64,000 nt of DNA from Paenibacillus sp. 1_12 (GTDB lineage: Bacteria > Bacillota > Bacilli > Paenibacillales > NBRC-103111): assembly GCF_900114475.1 (NCBI RefSeq), contig NZ_FOTE01000013.1:1-64000 (forward strand). The letters run 5' to 3'. Position numbers and translations under genes: made by a program. The stretch's first letter is position 1. Every line of letters begins with the position of its first letter. This document shows, one piece after another, positions 11,432 to 21,492 of this stretch. The notes under the pieces were generated by a model, which searched no databases, was not told where the DNA came from, and was given only the letters and a program-made list of their open reading frames with translations.

Positions 11432-11458
11432 GAGGCCACTAATCAAGTGGTCTTTTTT
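11432..11458 (+). terminator. Terminator after rpmH
   Basis: A short stem GCCACT/AGTGGT (with G-U pairing) and loop AATCA are followed by six T residues, 8 nt after the rpmH stop. Partial read-through to rnpA is likely, since the two genes are usually coexpressed with L34 in large excess. Confidence 0.8.
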
Positions 11459-11528
11459 GTTGTTCAGATAACTACATGTATAATGGAGTCAAAGGCGCAA
11501 CGATCCGGAACGTAATGGAGAGCTGAAT

Positions 11529-11873
11529 GTGGATAGAGAACATCGTCTAACGAAGAGAGAATATTTTGACAAGGTATATCGCGGAGGGAAGTCGGTGGCT
11601 AACCACCAGTTTGTGCTCTATTCCTATACCCGTGTTCGACAGCCGTCTTTTCGTCTGGGGATTTCGGTAAGTAAAAAGCTGGGTAACGCCGTTGTACGAA
11701 ACCGAATTCGCCGCATGGTCAAGGAAATTGTCCGGTTGAATGCCCCCAAAGTGATGGGCGGTTATGACTTCATATTGATTGCACGCAAACCTGTAGTCGG
11801 GATGAAATATAAGGAAATGGAAAAATGTATTTTGCATGTGTTAATGCGCGGCTCTTTACTTAAGAGAAAGTAG
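11529..11873 (+). CDS. rnpA: Ribonuclease P protein component
   Basis: 114-residue basic protein subunit of RNase P, which helps the catalytic RNA cleave the 5' leader of pre-tRNAs. The family signature RNRIRRMVKEIVR is present near the middle, preceded by LGISVSKKLGNAV. The start is GTG at 11529; its translation (GTG-GAT-AGA-GAA) gives the expected basic N terminus ahead of HRLTKREYFDKVYRGGKS. A GGAG site lies upstream. It precedes yidC. Confidence 0.95.
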   Translation: MDREHRLTKREYFDKVYRGGKSVANHQFVLYSYTRVRQPSFRLGISVSKKLGNAVVRNRIRRMVKEIVRLNAPKVMGGYDFILIARKPVVGMKYKEMEKCILHVLMRGSLLKRK

Positions 11874-11948
11874 AAAGCTGCATTTCTTTTTTGGGGTGAG
11901 ATATGCTATAGTTTATTATTGGAAAAGAACATTTAGGAGGATTTCATT

Positions 11949-12695
11949 TTGACCCGTCGATTAGCTAAATATTGGCCGCTTTCTTTCGTCTTTTTACTGC
12001 TTGCTGGATGTACTCCGGCAACAACTAAAATCGACCCTACCAATAGTTTTTGGGACAAGTATTTTGTAGGTCCTTTGGCTGATGTTTTGGATTGGTTTGC
12101 GGCAGCGCTTTGGGGACAGTACGGATTGTCCATATTGGTTGTTACCATTATTATTCGATTGATTATATTACCGCTTACTTTGAAGCAGTATAAAAGCTCC
12201 AAACGGATGCAGGATTTGCAGCCCGAGCTTAAAAAGCTGAAAGAGAAATACAAGGACGATGCTAAAAAACAGCAGGAAGAAACAATGAAGCTGTTTCAAA
12301 GCAATGGTGTCAATCCACTAGCTGGTTGTTTTCCGCTAATTGTGCAGATGCCGATCCTGATTGCTTTATATAACGCGATTATGCGAAATCACTCGATTGC
12401 AGAGCATTCTTTCCTCTGGCTCCAATTGGGAACAAAAGATCCTTACTATATTCTTCCGCTACTAGCTGCGATCACTACCTTCTTCCAACAGAAGATGATG
12501 TCTTCGCAAATGACTCCACAAATGCAAAATCTAATGTTTATTTTCCCTGTACTGATCTTTGTGATGGCGATGAATTTTGCTGCTGCCCTCCCGTTGTATT
12601 GGGTATTCAGTAATACGTTTACAATCGTACAATCGTATTTTATTTATAAAAAACCTAAACAACCTCAAAACAATAAGGGTGGCCTGACAAAATGA
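11949..12695 (+). CDS. yidC: Membrane protein insertase YidC (SpoIIIJ type)
   Basis: 248-residue YidC/Oxa1 insertase that helps fold and insert membrane proteins; Bacillales copies beside jag (SpoIIIJ) are also needed in sporulation. The N terminus is a lipoprotein signal with lipobox LAGC (Cys21). Five membrane segments follow, with the conserved NPLAGCFPLIVQMPILIALY in the middle and a lysine-rich cytoplasmic loop (about 95-125). The start codon is TTG with a strong AGGAGG site 8 nt upstream. It overlaps jag by 4 nt, showing translational coupling. Confidence 0.95.
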   Translation: MTRRLAKYWPLSFVFLLLAGCTPATTKIDPTNSFWDKYFVGPLADVLDWFAAALWGQYGLSILVVTIIIRLIILPLTLKQYKSSKRMQDLQPELKKLKEKYKDDAKKQQEETMKLFQSNGVNPLAGCFPLIVQMPILIALYNAIMRNHSIAEHSFLWLQLGTKDPYYILPLLAAITTFFQQKMMSSQMTPQMQNLMFIFPVLIFVMAMNFAAALPLYWVFSNTFTIVQSYFIYKKPKQPQNNKGGLTK

Positions 12696-13309
12696 AAAAA
12701 TTGTTGGTTACGGGTAAATCGATTGAGGAGGCCGTGAAGAATGGCCTTCGCCAATGGAGTACCACGGAGGATCGGGTAAAAATTGTTGTGCTTGAACAGC
12801 CCTCTAGAGGGTTGTTTGGCCTAATAGGAACCAGGGATGCGAAAGTTGAGCTGGAGCTTATTCCTGATGCTGTTGAAGAAACCATTTATTTTTTACAGGA
12901 TGTCTTTCGAACCATGAAGCTTGAAGTGAGGATTGAACAAAAGCAGGATAACGAAAGTTTGGAGCTTCATCTATATGGAGCTGATCTGGGGATACTGATT
13001 GGCAGGAGAGGGCAAACCCTGGATGCCCTGCAATATTTAATGAATATTGTTGCTAATCGATATTCGAGCACTCATATGCGAATCGTACTGGATGCAGAGA
13101 ATTTTCGCGAGCGTCGGAAAAAAACATTAGAGGAATTAGCCGATCGATTGGCGGAGAGAGTTATTCGCACCAAAAAAGAGGTTATTCTTGAACCGATGTC
13201 TCCACATGAGCGGAAGGTGATTCATGCTCAGCTGCAGGATCATGCTAAGGTCCGTACGTTCAGTAGAGGTGAAGAACCGAATCGAAGAGTCGTAATCGTA
13301 TTCAGATAA
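12692..13309 (+). CDS. jag: RNA-binding protein Jag (KhpB)
   Basis: 205-residue cytoplasmic protein with a Jag-N domain (1-50), a KH domain with GRRGQTLDALQYL, and a C-terminal R3H domain (SPHERKVIHAQL). Homologues bind RNA, often with KhpA, and affect cell elongation and division. The ATG overlaps the yidC stop codon (ATGA), so both are made from one transcript. A terminator follows directly. Confidence 0.95.
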   Translation: MKKLLVTGKSIEEAVKNGLRQWSTTEDRVKIVVLEQPSRGLFGLIGTRDAKVELELIPDAVEETIYFLQDVFRTMKLEVRIEQKQDNESLELHLYGADLGILIGRRGQTLDALQYLMNIVANRYSSTHMRIVLDAENFRERRKKTLEELADRLAERVIRTKKEVILEPMSPHERKVIHAQLQDHAKVRTFSRGEEPNRRVVIVFR

Positions 13310-13320
13310 GGTGCGCTACT

Positions 13321-13358
13321 GCAATGATGTCATCGTTATGACTCATTGCTTTTTTTTA
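13321..13358 (+). terminator. Terminator after jag
   Basis: A long stem built on GCAATGA...TCATTGC with one bulge, closed by a CGTT loop and followed by eight T residues, beginning 12 nt after the jag stop. It ends the rnpA-yidC-jag transcript. Confidence 0.85.
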
Positions 13359-13411
13359 ATAGATTTTCTTTAAGCTCGAAATGCTTAAGTATAAGAAGTT
13401 GAGGTGTTATT

Positions 13412-14788
13412 ATGATCCAAGATACGATTGCTGTTATTTCCACTCCAATGGGAGAGGGCGGTATTGCCGTTATACGCATAAGCGGTGATGAGGCGGTTGC
13501 GGCGGCGGATCGCATTTTTTTTGGTAAAAGCGAATTAGGTGTAGTGCCTTCACATACGGTACATTATGGTTTTATTAAACATCCCCAAACACTGGAGAGA
13601 GTGGATGAGGTGCTGGTCACGGTTATGAAAGCACCCAAATCATTTACCATGGAGGATGTCGTGGAGATCAGCTGCCATGGCGGATTTATTTCGGTGAAAA
13701 AGGTGCTAGATCTCTTGCTAGAGCAGCAGGTACGCTTGGCTGAGCCTGGTGAATTTACGAAGCGTGCTTATTTGAATGGACGTATTGATCTGTCACAAGC
13801 AGAAGCAGTCATTGATTTAATACGGGCCAAATCGGATCGTGCCCATCGTATTGCCATGAAGCAAGCAGAAGGCAGCCTCTCCACGAATATTAAACGGCTG
13901 CGGCATAATTTGGTGGAATTGATGGCACATATCGAGGTCAATATCGATTATCCGGAGCATGATGTGGAAGAGATGACTAATGCTTATATAACGAACAGCT
14001 GTACCCAAGCGAATGAAAAAATCGAGCAATTATTGAACACAGCCAATCAAGGCAAAATATTGCGTGAAGGTATTGTTACTGCGATTATTGGCAAGCCGAA
14101 TGTCGGGAAATCTTCGCTTATGAATACACTTGCCCAGGAAAATAGAGCTATCGTAACCGAAATTCCAGGTACAACGCGAGATGTTATTGAAGAGTTTGTT
14201 ACGGTCAATGGAATTCCGCTAAAGCTGTTGGATACTGCCGGCATTCGGGAAACATCGGATATCGTTGAGCGGATCGGTGTAGAAAAATCAAAGGGTGCAC
14301 TCGCGGATGCAGATTTGATCCTACTAGTGTTCAACGGCTCTGAAAAGCTGGAATCTGATGAGCTGAGCTTGATTGAACAGCTGAAGGATAAGCAAACGAT
14401 TGTAATCGTGAATAAACTTGATTTGCCGCAGCAGATTGAGACTGACATTCTGGAGGGACATTTTCCTGCCGAACGTGTGGTGTCGATGTCACTCCTGGAA
14501 CAGCAGGGGATTGCCGATTTGGAAAAAGCTATTGCTAGCCTATTTTTCAGTGGACAGGTAGAATTAAATGATCAAACCTATGTGAGTAATGTGCGTCATA
14601 TTGCTTTGTTAAAAAAGGCAAAAAACGCGATAGATGATGCTTATGAGGCTGCAGGTGCTGGGGTGCCTATCGATTTGATTCAAATTGATATTCGTAACGC
14701 ATGGGAATACCTTGGTGAAATTATTGGTGATGCTGTCGGTGAATCGTTGATTGATCAAATATTTTCGCAATTTTGTCTGGGGAAATAA
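13412..14788 (+). CDS. mnmE: tRNA modification GTPase MnmE
   Basis: 458-residue GTPase that, with MnmG, makes 5-carboxymethylaminomethyl-type modifications on the wobble uridine of certain tRNAs. It has an N-terminal tetrahydrofolate-binding domain (1-118), then a helical domain split by the G domain: G1 GKPNVGKSS (227-235), G2 TTRDV, G3 DTAGIRE, G4 NKLD. It ends in FCLGK, the conserved C-terminal Cys motif. The ATG at 13412 has a GAGGTG site. It is followed by its partner mnmG. Confidence 0.97.
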   Translation: MIQDTIAVISTPMGEGGIAVIRISGDEAVAAADRIFFGKSELGVVPSHTVHYGFIKHPQTLERVDEVLVTVMKAPKSFTMEDVVEISCHGGFISVKKVLDLLLEQQVRLAEPGEFTKRAYLNGRIDLSQAEAVIDLIRAKSDRAHRIAMKQAEGSLSTNIKRLRHNLVELMAHIEVNIDYPEHDVEEMTNAYITNSCTQANEKIEQLLNTANQGKILREGIVTAIIGKPNVGKSSLMNTLAQENRAIVTEIPGTTRDVIEEFVTVNGIPLKLLDTAGIRETSDIVERIGVEKSKGALADADLILLVFNGSEKLESDELSLIEQLKDKQTIVIVNKLDLPQQIETDILEGHFPAERVVSMSLLEQQGIADLEKAIASLFFSGQVELNDQTYVSNVRHIALLKKAKNAIDDAYEAAGAGVPIDLIQIDIRNAWEYLGEIIGDAVGESLIDQIFSQFCLGK

Positions 14789-14893
14789 TAGTCTTCCATT
14801 TTAGATATGGGTTTGAATATATTCAGTTTTAATTACATGATGCTTGCAAACAAGCGCAAGCGATTCTATAGAATGATTTAAGGAGGTTTCACA

Positions 14894-16780
14894 ATGAGTT
14901 ATATTGCAGGGAATTATGATGTCATTGTTGTGGGCGCAGGTCATGCTGGCTGTGAAGCGGCTTTGGCCGCTGCAAGAATGGGCTGTGAAACATTAATGAT
15001 TACGATCAATTTGGATATGGTTGCGTTTATGCCATGTAATCCTTCCATTGGTGGTCCGGCTAAAGGCCATGTTGTTCGTGAGATTGATGCGCTCGGCGGA
15101 GAAATGGGTCGTAATATCGACAGAACTTATATCCAATTGCGGATGTTGAATACGGGAAAAGGTCCTGCCGTTCATGCGCTGCGTGCACAGGCAGACAAGT
15201 TTTTGTATCAGCACACGATGAAGCAAACGATGGAAAATGAACCTAAGCTGACGCTTCGTCAAGGCTTGGTTGAAGAATTGATCGTTGAAGATGGTGTCTG
15301 TAAAGGTGTTATCAGCCAGACAGGTGCACGATATATGGCTAAAGCGGTCGTTGTAACAACCGGAACGTATTTGCGCGGTAAAATCATTATGGGTGAATTG
15401 ATGTACGAGAGTGGACCGAACAATCAGCAGCCATCAGTTAAGCTGTCTCATTCCTTAAGAGAGCATGGACTTGAGCTCGTTCGATTTAAAACCGGAACAC
15501 CACCTCGTGTACGCATGGAGTCGATAGATTTTGATCAGATGGTTATTCAACCAGGGGATGAAAAGGTGAGGTTTTTCAGCTTTGATTCCACTGAAGAAAT
15601 TCCTAATCAGCTTCCTTGTTGGCTGACCTATACAACAGAAGAAACGCATCAAATTATTACAGATAATTTGCATCGGGCCCCGATGTTCTCTGGTGTTATT
15701 GAAGGAACAGGCCCCCGTTATTGCCCATCGATTGAGGATAAAATTGTTCGTTTTAATGATAAGCCGAAGCATCAAGTTTTCTTAGAGCCGGAGGGTCGCA
15801 ACACTTCTGAATATTACGTTCAAGGCTTATCGACGAGTATGCCTGAGGATGTGCAGTTACGTATAGTACGTTCGGTTCCTGGTTTGGAAAAGGCTGAAAT
15901 CATGCGTAACGGCTATGCGATTGAGTATGACGCTGTCGTTCCAACGCAGCTTAAACCATCATTGGAAACGAAAGCTGTTGCTGGCTTATTTACAGCTGGG
16001 CAAATCAACGGAACCTCCGGATATGAAGAAGCGGCGGGTCAAGGTGTTATGGCTGGGATTAATGCAGCTCGCAAGGTACAGGGAGAAGAAGCGGTTGTAC
16101 TTGATCGCTCGGAAGGCTATATCGGTGTATTGATTGATGACCTGGTAACCAAGGGCACTAACGAGCCTTATCGTTTGCTGACTTCGCGGGCGGAATATCG
16201 TTTGCTGCTTAGACATGACAATGCGGATCAAAGACTAACTCCTATCGGTTATAAAATTGGATTAATTTCGGAGGCTCGCCATCAGCGTTACCTTGAAAAG
16301 GTGCGTCTTATTGAAGAAGAAATGGAGCGTTTGAAAACAGTCAAAGTGAAGCCGGTCGATATCCAGGAGCTTTTGATCTCGATAGGCAGCGCGGAAGTGA
16401 ATAACGCCATTGATCTGCTTTCCTTGTTGAAACGTCCTGAGATATCTTATACGCATATTCACCAAATGTCTCCTTCTCCAATTGAACTTTCTGAAGAAGT
16501 AACCGAGCAGGTGGAAATACAAATCAAATATGCAGGATATATTGATAAGCAATTAATACAAGTGGAACGGCTGCGGAAGATGGAGAAAAAGAAAATTCCA
16601 GACGATATTAACTATGATGAAGTATATGGAATTGCAACGGAGGCAAAGCAAAAGCTGATGAAAATTCGTCCGCTTTCGATTGGTCAGGCTTCCCGGATGT
16701 CCGGGGTAACGCCAGCCGACATTTCCGTATTGCTAGTTCACCTGGAGCACTATAATCGAGTATTGGCGGCTAGAGGATAA
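14894..16780 (+). CDS. mnmG: tRNA modification enzyme MnmG (GidA)
   Basis: 628-residue FAD-dependent partner of MnmE for wobble-uridine modification. The dinucleotide-binding motif [17 protein letters not shown] starts at residue 13. GidA family signatures include [12 protein letters not shown] and the later [16 protein letters not shown]. The ATG has an AAGGAGG site. A 105-bp gap separates it from mnmE, and rsmG begins on the base after its stop codon. Confidence 0.97.
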   Translation: MSYIAGNYDVIVVGAGHAGCEAALAAARMGCETLMITINLDMVAFMPCNPSIGGPAKGHVVREIDALGGEMGRNIDRTYIQLRMLNTGKGPAVHALRAQADKFLYQHTMKQTMENEPKLTLRQGLVEELIVEDGVCKGVISQTGARYMAKAVVVTTGTYLRGKIIMGELMYESGPNNQQPSVKLSHSLREHGLELVRFKTGTPPRVRMESIDFDQMVIQPGDEKVRFFSFDSTEEIPNQLPCWLTYTTEETHQIITDNLHRAPMFSGVIEGTGPRYCPSIEDKIVRFNDKPKHQVFLEPEGRNTSEYYVQGLSTSMPEDVQLRIVRSVPGLEKAEIMRNGYAIEYDAVVPTQLKPSLETKAVAGLFTAGQINGTSGYEEAAGQGVMAGINAARKVQGEEAVVLDRSEGYIGVLIDDLVTKGTNEPYRLLTSRAEYRLLLRHDNADQRLTPIGYKIGLISEARHQRYLEKVRLIEEEMERLKTVKVKPVDIQELLISIGSAEVNNAIDLLSLLKRPEISYTHIHQMSPSPIELSEEVTEQVEIQIKYAGYIDKQLIQVERLRKMEKKKIPDDINYDEVYGIATEAKQKLMKIRPLSIGQASRMSGVTPADISVLLVHLEHYNRVLAARG

Positions 16781-17515
16781 ATGACAATGGATATCATACA
16801 AACACGTTTCCGAGAGCAGCTCGCTTTGAAAAACATAGAAATAACTGAGCGCCAGCTGGCTCAGTTTGAAATTTATTTTCACGAGCTTATTTCTTGGAAT
16901 GAAAAAATGAATTTGACAGGTATAACTGATAGAGAAGAAGTATACGTAAAACATTTTTACGATTCTCTGTCAGTTTCTTTTTTTGTTTCGATGCGTGATG
17001 TGACGCAAATGGCCGATATTGGATCTGGCGCAGGATTTCCAAGCATACCTTTAAAAATTATGTTTCCTCATATAAAGGTAACGATCGTGGATTCATTAAA
17101 TAAACGCATTCAATTTTTAAATCATTTAACGGCTGCATTAGGCCTAAATGAAGTAAACTGTGTACATGGCAGGGCTGAGGATATAGCACGATTACCGGAG
17201 CATCGGGATCAGTATGATCTTGTAACGGCGAGAGCAGTCGCGAAGCTTGCTGGTTTGAACGAGCTCTGTTTACCCTTCACTAAAGTTAATGGTACATTTG
17301 TAGCTATGAAGGGAAGCGATTATCAGCAGGAGCTGGATGATTCTTCCTATAGCCTGAATGAACTGCGTGCCAAATATATTTATACTAGAAGCTTGAATTT
17401 ACCTGATGCGGAGCATTCAGCCCGCAACCTCTTATTTCTACGTAAATTCTCACCTACACCTAAAGCTTATCCGCGTAAGGCAGGTACGCCTTTGAAATTG
17501 CCATTGATAAAATAA
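16781..17515 (+). CDS. rsmG: 16S rRNA m7G527 methyltransferase RsmG
   Basis: 244-residue SAM-dependent methyltransferase (GidB) that modifies G527 in the 530 loop of 16S rRNA; loss gives low-level streptomycin resistance in other bacteria. The SAM-binding motif is DIGSGAGFPSIPLKI. The start is the ATG touching the mnmG stop; an alternative ATG two codons later (16787) is possible. The stop codon lies inside a long palindrome containing a parS site. Confidence 0.95.
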   Translation: MTMDIIQTRFREQLALKNIEITERQLAQFEIYFHELISWNEKMNLTGITDREEVYVKHFYDSLSVSFFVSMRDVTQMADIGSGAGFPSIPLKIMFPHIKVTIVDSLNKRIQFLNHLTAALGLNEVNCVHGRAEDIARLPEHRDQYDLVTARAVAKLAGLNELCLPFTKVNGTFVAMKGSDYQQELDDSSYSLNELRAKYIYTRSLNLPDAEHSARNLLFLRKFSPTPKAYPRKAGTPLKLPLIK

Positions 17516-17538
17516 TGTTCCACGTAGAACATTATTTT
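17509..17538 (+). other. parS: parS-like site inside a 30-bp palindrome at the end of rsmG
   Basis: TGTTCCACGTAGAACA (17516-17531) is one mismatch from the B. subtilis parS consensus TGTTNCACGTGAAACA and its relatives. It is the centre of a longer palindrome with 12-bp perfect arms (17509-17520 and 17527-17538) ending in four T residues. The rsmG stop codon (17513-17515) is within the left arm. The element could serve both as a Spo0J/ParB loading site and as a transcription end for rsmG. Confidence 0.75.
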
Positions 17539-17669
17539 GCTGTGACATAATATTCTTATAGTCTGTCTATTGTTGGCAGGAAAAAGGATATTACTAGAGA
17601 ATATTTAATAGTAAGGCAACGAGATGTCTGGGTAAACTTTGATGCATATAAAGATCGGATGGTAATTGA

Positions 17670-18485
17670 ATGAAGGAACAACTTTCGAAATTGTTTGGAT
17701 TTACGGAAAAATCATCGTCTGATGAAATTAAAAATATTTCCATCCAAGATATTGTCCCAAGTCCATATCAGCCCAGAACTATTTTTGATGATGAGCGGAT
17801 TGAAGAATTGTGTCAAACGATTAAAACTCTCGGAGTTATACAGCCTATCATTGTACGGGTTCGGAATAATGTATTTGAGCTGATTGCTGGAGAACGCAGA
17901 TGGAGGGCGGTTACGAAGCTCGGGCTGGAAACGATTCCTGCTATAGTTCGGGATTTTAATGATTCACAAGCTGCCTCAATTGCTTTAATTGAAAACTTAC
18001 AACGTGAAGGTTTGACTGCGATTGAAGAGGCTAGTGCTTATCAGCAGCTCATCGATCTGCATCATTTGACGCAGGAAAGTCTTGCTCAGCGGATAGGAAA
18101 AAGTCAATCTACGATTGCTAATAAAATTCGTTTGTTAAATCTCAGCGAGCCTGTAAAACAGGCTTTAATGGAGCGCAAAATTACGGAGCGGCATGCGCGC
18201 GCTCTATTATCTTTAAATCAGGAAGAGCTTCAACAGAAAGTGTTGGATGAAATTATTGTTAAGGAATTAAATGTTAAACAAACAGAAGCTAGAATACAGC
18301 TTTTGAAAGAAGTGGTTGCTGTTAAAAAATCTAAACGTGTATCTTTTTCTAAGGATGTCCGATTGGCATTAAATACGATTAGACAATCCGTGGATATGGT
18401 CACGTCTTCAGGTCTGCAAATCAATACCTCGGAGCAAGATTATGAAGACCACTATGAAATTGTTATTAAAATACCTAAAAAGTAG
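17670..18485 (+). CDS. noc: Nucleoid occlusion protein Noc (ParB family)
   Basis: 271-residue ParB-like CTPase. The N terminus [11 protein letters not shown] is a short amphipathic helix like the Noc membrane anchor. The CTP-binding region contains IQPIIVR and GERRWRA (74-80), and the central helix-turn-helix has [23 protein letters not shown]. In B. subtilis Noc binds its own sites and stops division over the nucleoid. Position between rsmG and soj supports Noc rather than a second Spo0J. The ribosome binding site before the ATG is weak. I found no perfect Noc-binding site (ATTTCCCGGGAAAT) in the window. Confidence 0.92.
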   Translation: MKEQLSKLFGFTEKSSSDEIKNISIQDIVPSPYQPRTIFDDERIEELCQTIKTLGVIQPIIVRVRNNVFELIAGERRWRAVTKLGLETIPAIVRDFNDSQAASIALIENLQREGLTAIEEASAYQQLIDLHHLTQESLAQRIGKSQSTIANKIRLLNLSEPVKQALMERKITERHARALLSLNQEELQQKVLDEIIVKELNVKQTEARIQLLKEVVAVKKSKRVSFSKDVRLALNTIRQSVDMVTSSGLQINTSEQDYEDHYEIVIKIPKK

Positions 18486-18577
18486 CTAATGGTTCCATAC
18501 TTCTTTTATATGCAGCATGCGTTGATGGGCAGAGTTCGTTTGTATGTTTTTCATTTAGATACTGAGGTGAACAGATT

Positions 18578-19339
18578 TTGGCTAAGATTATTGCAATTAC
18601 AAATCAAAAGGGTGGGGTTGGTAAAACGACTACATCGGTAAATTTAGGTGCTTCATTGGCAGCATTAGGAAAACGGGTATTGCTTGTTGATATTGATCCC
18701 CAAGGGAATACGACAAGTGGTATTGGAATTAATAAAGCCGATGTTGTTTACTGTATCTATGATATGATTATTAACGATATACACCCTAAAGATGTCATGG
18801 TCGATACGAACATACCGAATTTGAAAATCATTCCAGCAACAATTCAACTTGCGGGTGCCGAAATTGAGTTAGTTCCCACGATCTCCCGTGAAGTCAGATT
18901 GAAAAAGTCTTTGCAACTGGTCAAGCATTTATTTGATTATATATTGATCGATTGTCCGCCATCACTCGGTATCCTTACAGTTAATTCTCTGACTGCTGCG
19001 GATTCGGTTATTATTCCCATTCAATGCGAATATTATGCTTTGGAGGGACTAAGTCAACTTTTAAATACTGTGCGTTTAGTGCAAAAGCATCTGAATACGA
19101 CACTGCAAATTGAAGGTGTGCTGTTGACGATGTTTGATGCCAGAACGAATTTGGGCATGCAGGTTATTGAAGAGGTTAAAAAGTATTTTCAACAAAAAGT
19201 ATATAAAACCATTATTCCTCGTAATGTCAGACTGAGTGAGGCGCCGAGCCATGGTCAGTCGATCATAACGTATGATCCTCGCTCTAAAGGTGCTGAAGTG
19301 TATATGGAACTTGCGAAGGAAGTGATGAGTTATGAGTAA
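18578..19339 (+). CDS. soj: Chromosome partitioning ATPase Soj (ParA)
   Basis: 253-residue deviant Walker ATPase that works with Spo0J in origin segregation and controls DnaA activity in B. subtilis. The deviant Walker A motif is KGGVGKTT (11-18) and Walker B is YILIDCPPS. The start is TTG with GAGGTGA 7 nt upstream; no ATG is near, and the translation MAKIIAITNQKGG is the family N terminus. It overlaps spo0J by 8 nt. Confidence 0.96.
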   Translation: MAKIIAITNQKGGVGKTTTSVNLGASLAALGKRVLLVDIDPQGNTTSGIGINKADVVYCIYDMIINDIHPKDVMVDTNIPNLKIIPATIQLAGAEIELVPTISREVRLKKSLQLVKHLFDYILIDCPPSLGILTVNSLTAADSVIIPIQCEYYALEGLSQLLNTVRLVQKHLNTTLQIEGVLLTMFDARTNLGMQVIEEVKKYFQQKVYKTIIPRNVRLSEAPSHGQSIITYDPRSKGAEVYMELAKEVMSYE

Positions 19340-20186
19340 ACGACTTGGAAAAGGATTGGATGCGCTTCTTCCTGCACTTAGTATTAACGATGATGATAAA
19401 GTAATGGAAATTCCTTTATCACAGCTCAGACCAAGTCCTTATCAACCTCGTAGAAATTTCAATGACGAATCGATTAATGAGCTTGCTGCTTCTATTAAGG
19501 AACATGGAATTATTCAACCTATTATAGTGAGAAGTGTTATGAAAGGCTATGAAATCATCGCTGGCGAGCGCCGCTTTAGAGCTTCTCAAGTATGTGGACT
19601 GGCTACTGTTTCTGCAGTAATAAAAAAATTCACTGACCAACAAGTAATGGAAATTGCTCTCATTGAAAACTTGCAAAGAGAAGATCTGAATGCATTGGAA
19701 ATCGCTATTGCTTATCAGGCTTTAATTGATCAATTTTCTTTGACTCAAGAAGAGCTTTCCGTTAAAGTCGGAAAAAGTAGATCGCATATTGCCAATTTTT
19801 TGAGACTGCTTCAATTGCCTGATGAGGTGAAACAGTATGTTTCACGTGGAACACTTTCGATGGGACATGCAAAAGCAATCATTGGCTTGAAGGATGCAAA
19901 GCTGATTCGTGCTCTAGCTGAAAAGTCGATTAAAGAGCAGTGGAGCGTTCGAGAGCTGGAAGAGGAAGTAAAGCGGCTTGAGGATAAACCTGAAACGGCT
20001 AAAGCAAAATCGAAATCAAAAAAGAGTGATCCTTATATCAATGAATTGGAAGAAAATTTAAGAGAACTATATAGTACCACAGTGAAAATCAAGCATAGCA
20101 ATAATAAAGGGAAAATCGAATTGCTCTATTATTCCAAAGATGATCTAAATAGGTTGTTGGATATTCTGCAAGGCAAAATTTCATAG
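19332..20186 (+). CDS. spo0J: Chromosome partitioning protein Spo0J (ParB)
   Basis: 284-residue ParB CTPase clamp that loads at parS, spreads on DNA and recruits SMC condensin. It has the N-terminal LGKGLDALLP segment that interacts with ParA, the CTP-binding motif GERRFRA, a helix-turn-helix (LTQEELSVKVGKSRSHIANFLRLL) and a C-terminal dimerisation domain after a Lys-rich linker (about 218-232). A perfect parS lies inside its coding sequence. The start overlaps soj, so the two are coupled. Confidence 0.96.
   Translation: MSKRLGKGLDALLPALSINDDDKVMEIPLSQLRPSPYQPRRNFNDESINELAASIKEHGIIQPIIVRSVMKGYEIIAGERRFRASQVCGLATVSAVIKKFTDQQVMEIALIENLQREDLNALEIAIAYQALIDQFSLTQEELSVKVGKSRSHIANFLRLLQLPDEVKQYVSRGTLSMGHAKAIIGLKDAKLIRALAEKSIKEQWSVRELEEEVKRLEDKPETAKAKSKSKKSDPYINELEENLRELYSTTVKIKHSNNKGKIELLYYSKDDLNRLLDILQGKIS
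19838..19853. other. parS: parS centromere site within spo0J
   Basis: TGTTTCACGTGGAACA matches, on the complementary strand, the B. subtilis parS sequence TGTTCCACGTGAAACA exactly. B. subtilis also has a parS inside spo0J. Spo0J is expected to load here. Confidence 0.95.
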
Positions 20187-20231
20187 TTGTTATGCAAAAG
20201 GTTCAGTGTGAAATCAATCATGATAACATAG

Positions 20232-20286
20232 GTAGCATACCTGATTATTGCCATCTCACTTGGGCAGAATAGGTATGCTACTTTTT
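20232..20286 (+). terminator. Terminator after spo0J
   Basis: A perfect 11-bp stem GTAGCATACCT/AGGTATGCTAC (20232-20242, 20271-20281) with a 28-nt loop, followed by five T residues. It ends the noc-soj-spo0J transcripts, 45 nt after the stop. Confidence 0.85.
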
Positions 20287-20305
20287 GTGAAGGAGAGTGT
20301 TTCGG

Positions 20306-21463
20306 TTGAACGTTGCTTACTTTGATCATGCGGCTTCATCGTGGCCAAAGCCCCCGGAGGTATTACTGGCGATGCAGGATTGCATGCTGCATGCGGCAGC
20401 TAATCCAGGGAGAGGCAGTCATCAAATGGCTGTGAAGGCGAGTCGTATCTTATTTGACACTCGTAAGCAGCTGGCAAAGCTGTTTAAAATCAAAAACCCA
20501 AATGATATTTCATTTGCTTTAAATACGACGATGGCACTGAATCAGGCAATCCTTGGCTTCCTAAAGGAGGGTGATCATGTAGTATGTACATCGATTGAAC
20601 ATAATTCGGTCCGCAGACCTCTGGAATATTTGAAGAAAACTCGTGGTGTGCAGATCAGCTATGTGGAAACCAATTCAAAGGGCGAGCTTAGTATTGACAA
20701 GGTAAAAGAAGCGATTACTAATCGAACTACGCTTATGGTGTGCAGCCATAGCTCGAATTTGCTTGGCAGTATACTGCCTGTAGAACAATTGGGTGATCTT
20801 TGCCGAGAAAATAAAATCAAACTGTTGGTAGACGCAGCACAATCGGCTGGAACTTTAGATATCGATGTTGTAAAAATGGGTATTCATATGCTCGCTTTTC
20901 CCGGCCACAAGAGCTTGTTGGGACCTCAAGGAACTGGTGGGTTATACATAGAACCGGAACTAGAGCTGGAACCGCTAATATTTGGGGGGACAGGCAGTCA
21001 GTCTGAAATGATTGAACAGCCGAATGTACGTCCTGATCGTTATGAATCGGGCACTCAGAATACAGTCGGAATTGCGGGATTAGGCGAAGGTGTGAAGTTT
21101 ATTTTAAACGAAACTGTGAGTAAAATTCATGGAAAAGAATGGGCACATACGCAGCAGCTCATGTCATCGTTAATGGAGATTGAAGGGGTGCAGCTATTAG
21201 GGCCGGATCTGGGGCAAAATAAGACAGGGATTGTTTCTTTTACGATTCATCAAACCGATTCCTCTGAGGTTGCTTTTATTCTTGATCAAACCTTTCATAT
21301 AGCTGTTCGTGCTGGCTATCATTGCACACCACTTGCTCACGAATCGGCAGGTACTCTTGAACGGGGAGCTGTGCGAGCAAGTATTGGTTATTTTACGACG
21401 GACGAAGAAATTGATCGATTGGTGGGAGCCGTTAAGGAAATTGCCAAGCATATGAAATCATAA
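20306..21463 (+). CDS. Class V aminotransferase (cysteine desulfurase family)
   Basis: About 385-residue PLP enzyme. The N terminus VAYFDHAASSWPKPPEV and the motif FPGHKSLLGPQGTGG containing the PLP lysine identify the SufS/NifS-like class V aminotransferases. A cysteine is present in AGYHCTPLAHE, in the position of the catalytic Cys, so sulfur or selenium transfer is likely. The start is taken as TTG 20306, which is 10 nt after AAGGAG; a GTG at 20297 is only 1 nt from that site. The downstream DUF3343 gene, a putative Se/S-carrier-like family, makes a role in sulfur or selenium handling worth considering. Confidence 0.85.
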   Translation: MNVAYFDHAASSWPKPPEVLLAMQDCMLHAAANPGRGSHQMAVKASRILFDTRKQLAKLFKIKNPNDISFALNTTMALNQAILGFLKEGDHVVCTSIEHNSVRRPLEYLKKTRGVQISYVETNSKGELSIDKVKEAITNRTTLMVCSHSSNLLGSILPVEQLGDLCRENKIKLLVDAAQSAGTLDIDVVKMGIHMLAFPGHKSLLGPQGTGGLYIEPELELEPLIFGGTGSQSEMIEQPNVRPDRYESGTQNTVGIAGLGEGVKFILNETVSKIHGKEWAHTQQLMSSLMEIEGVQLLGPDLGQNKTGIVSFTIHQTDSSEVAFILDQTFHIAVRAGYHCTPLAHESAGTLERGAVRASIGYFTTDEEIDRLVGAVKEIAKHMKS

Positions 21464-21492
21464 GGTTAGACAGACATGCAGGGGGAATTATT

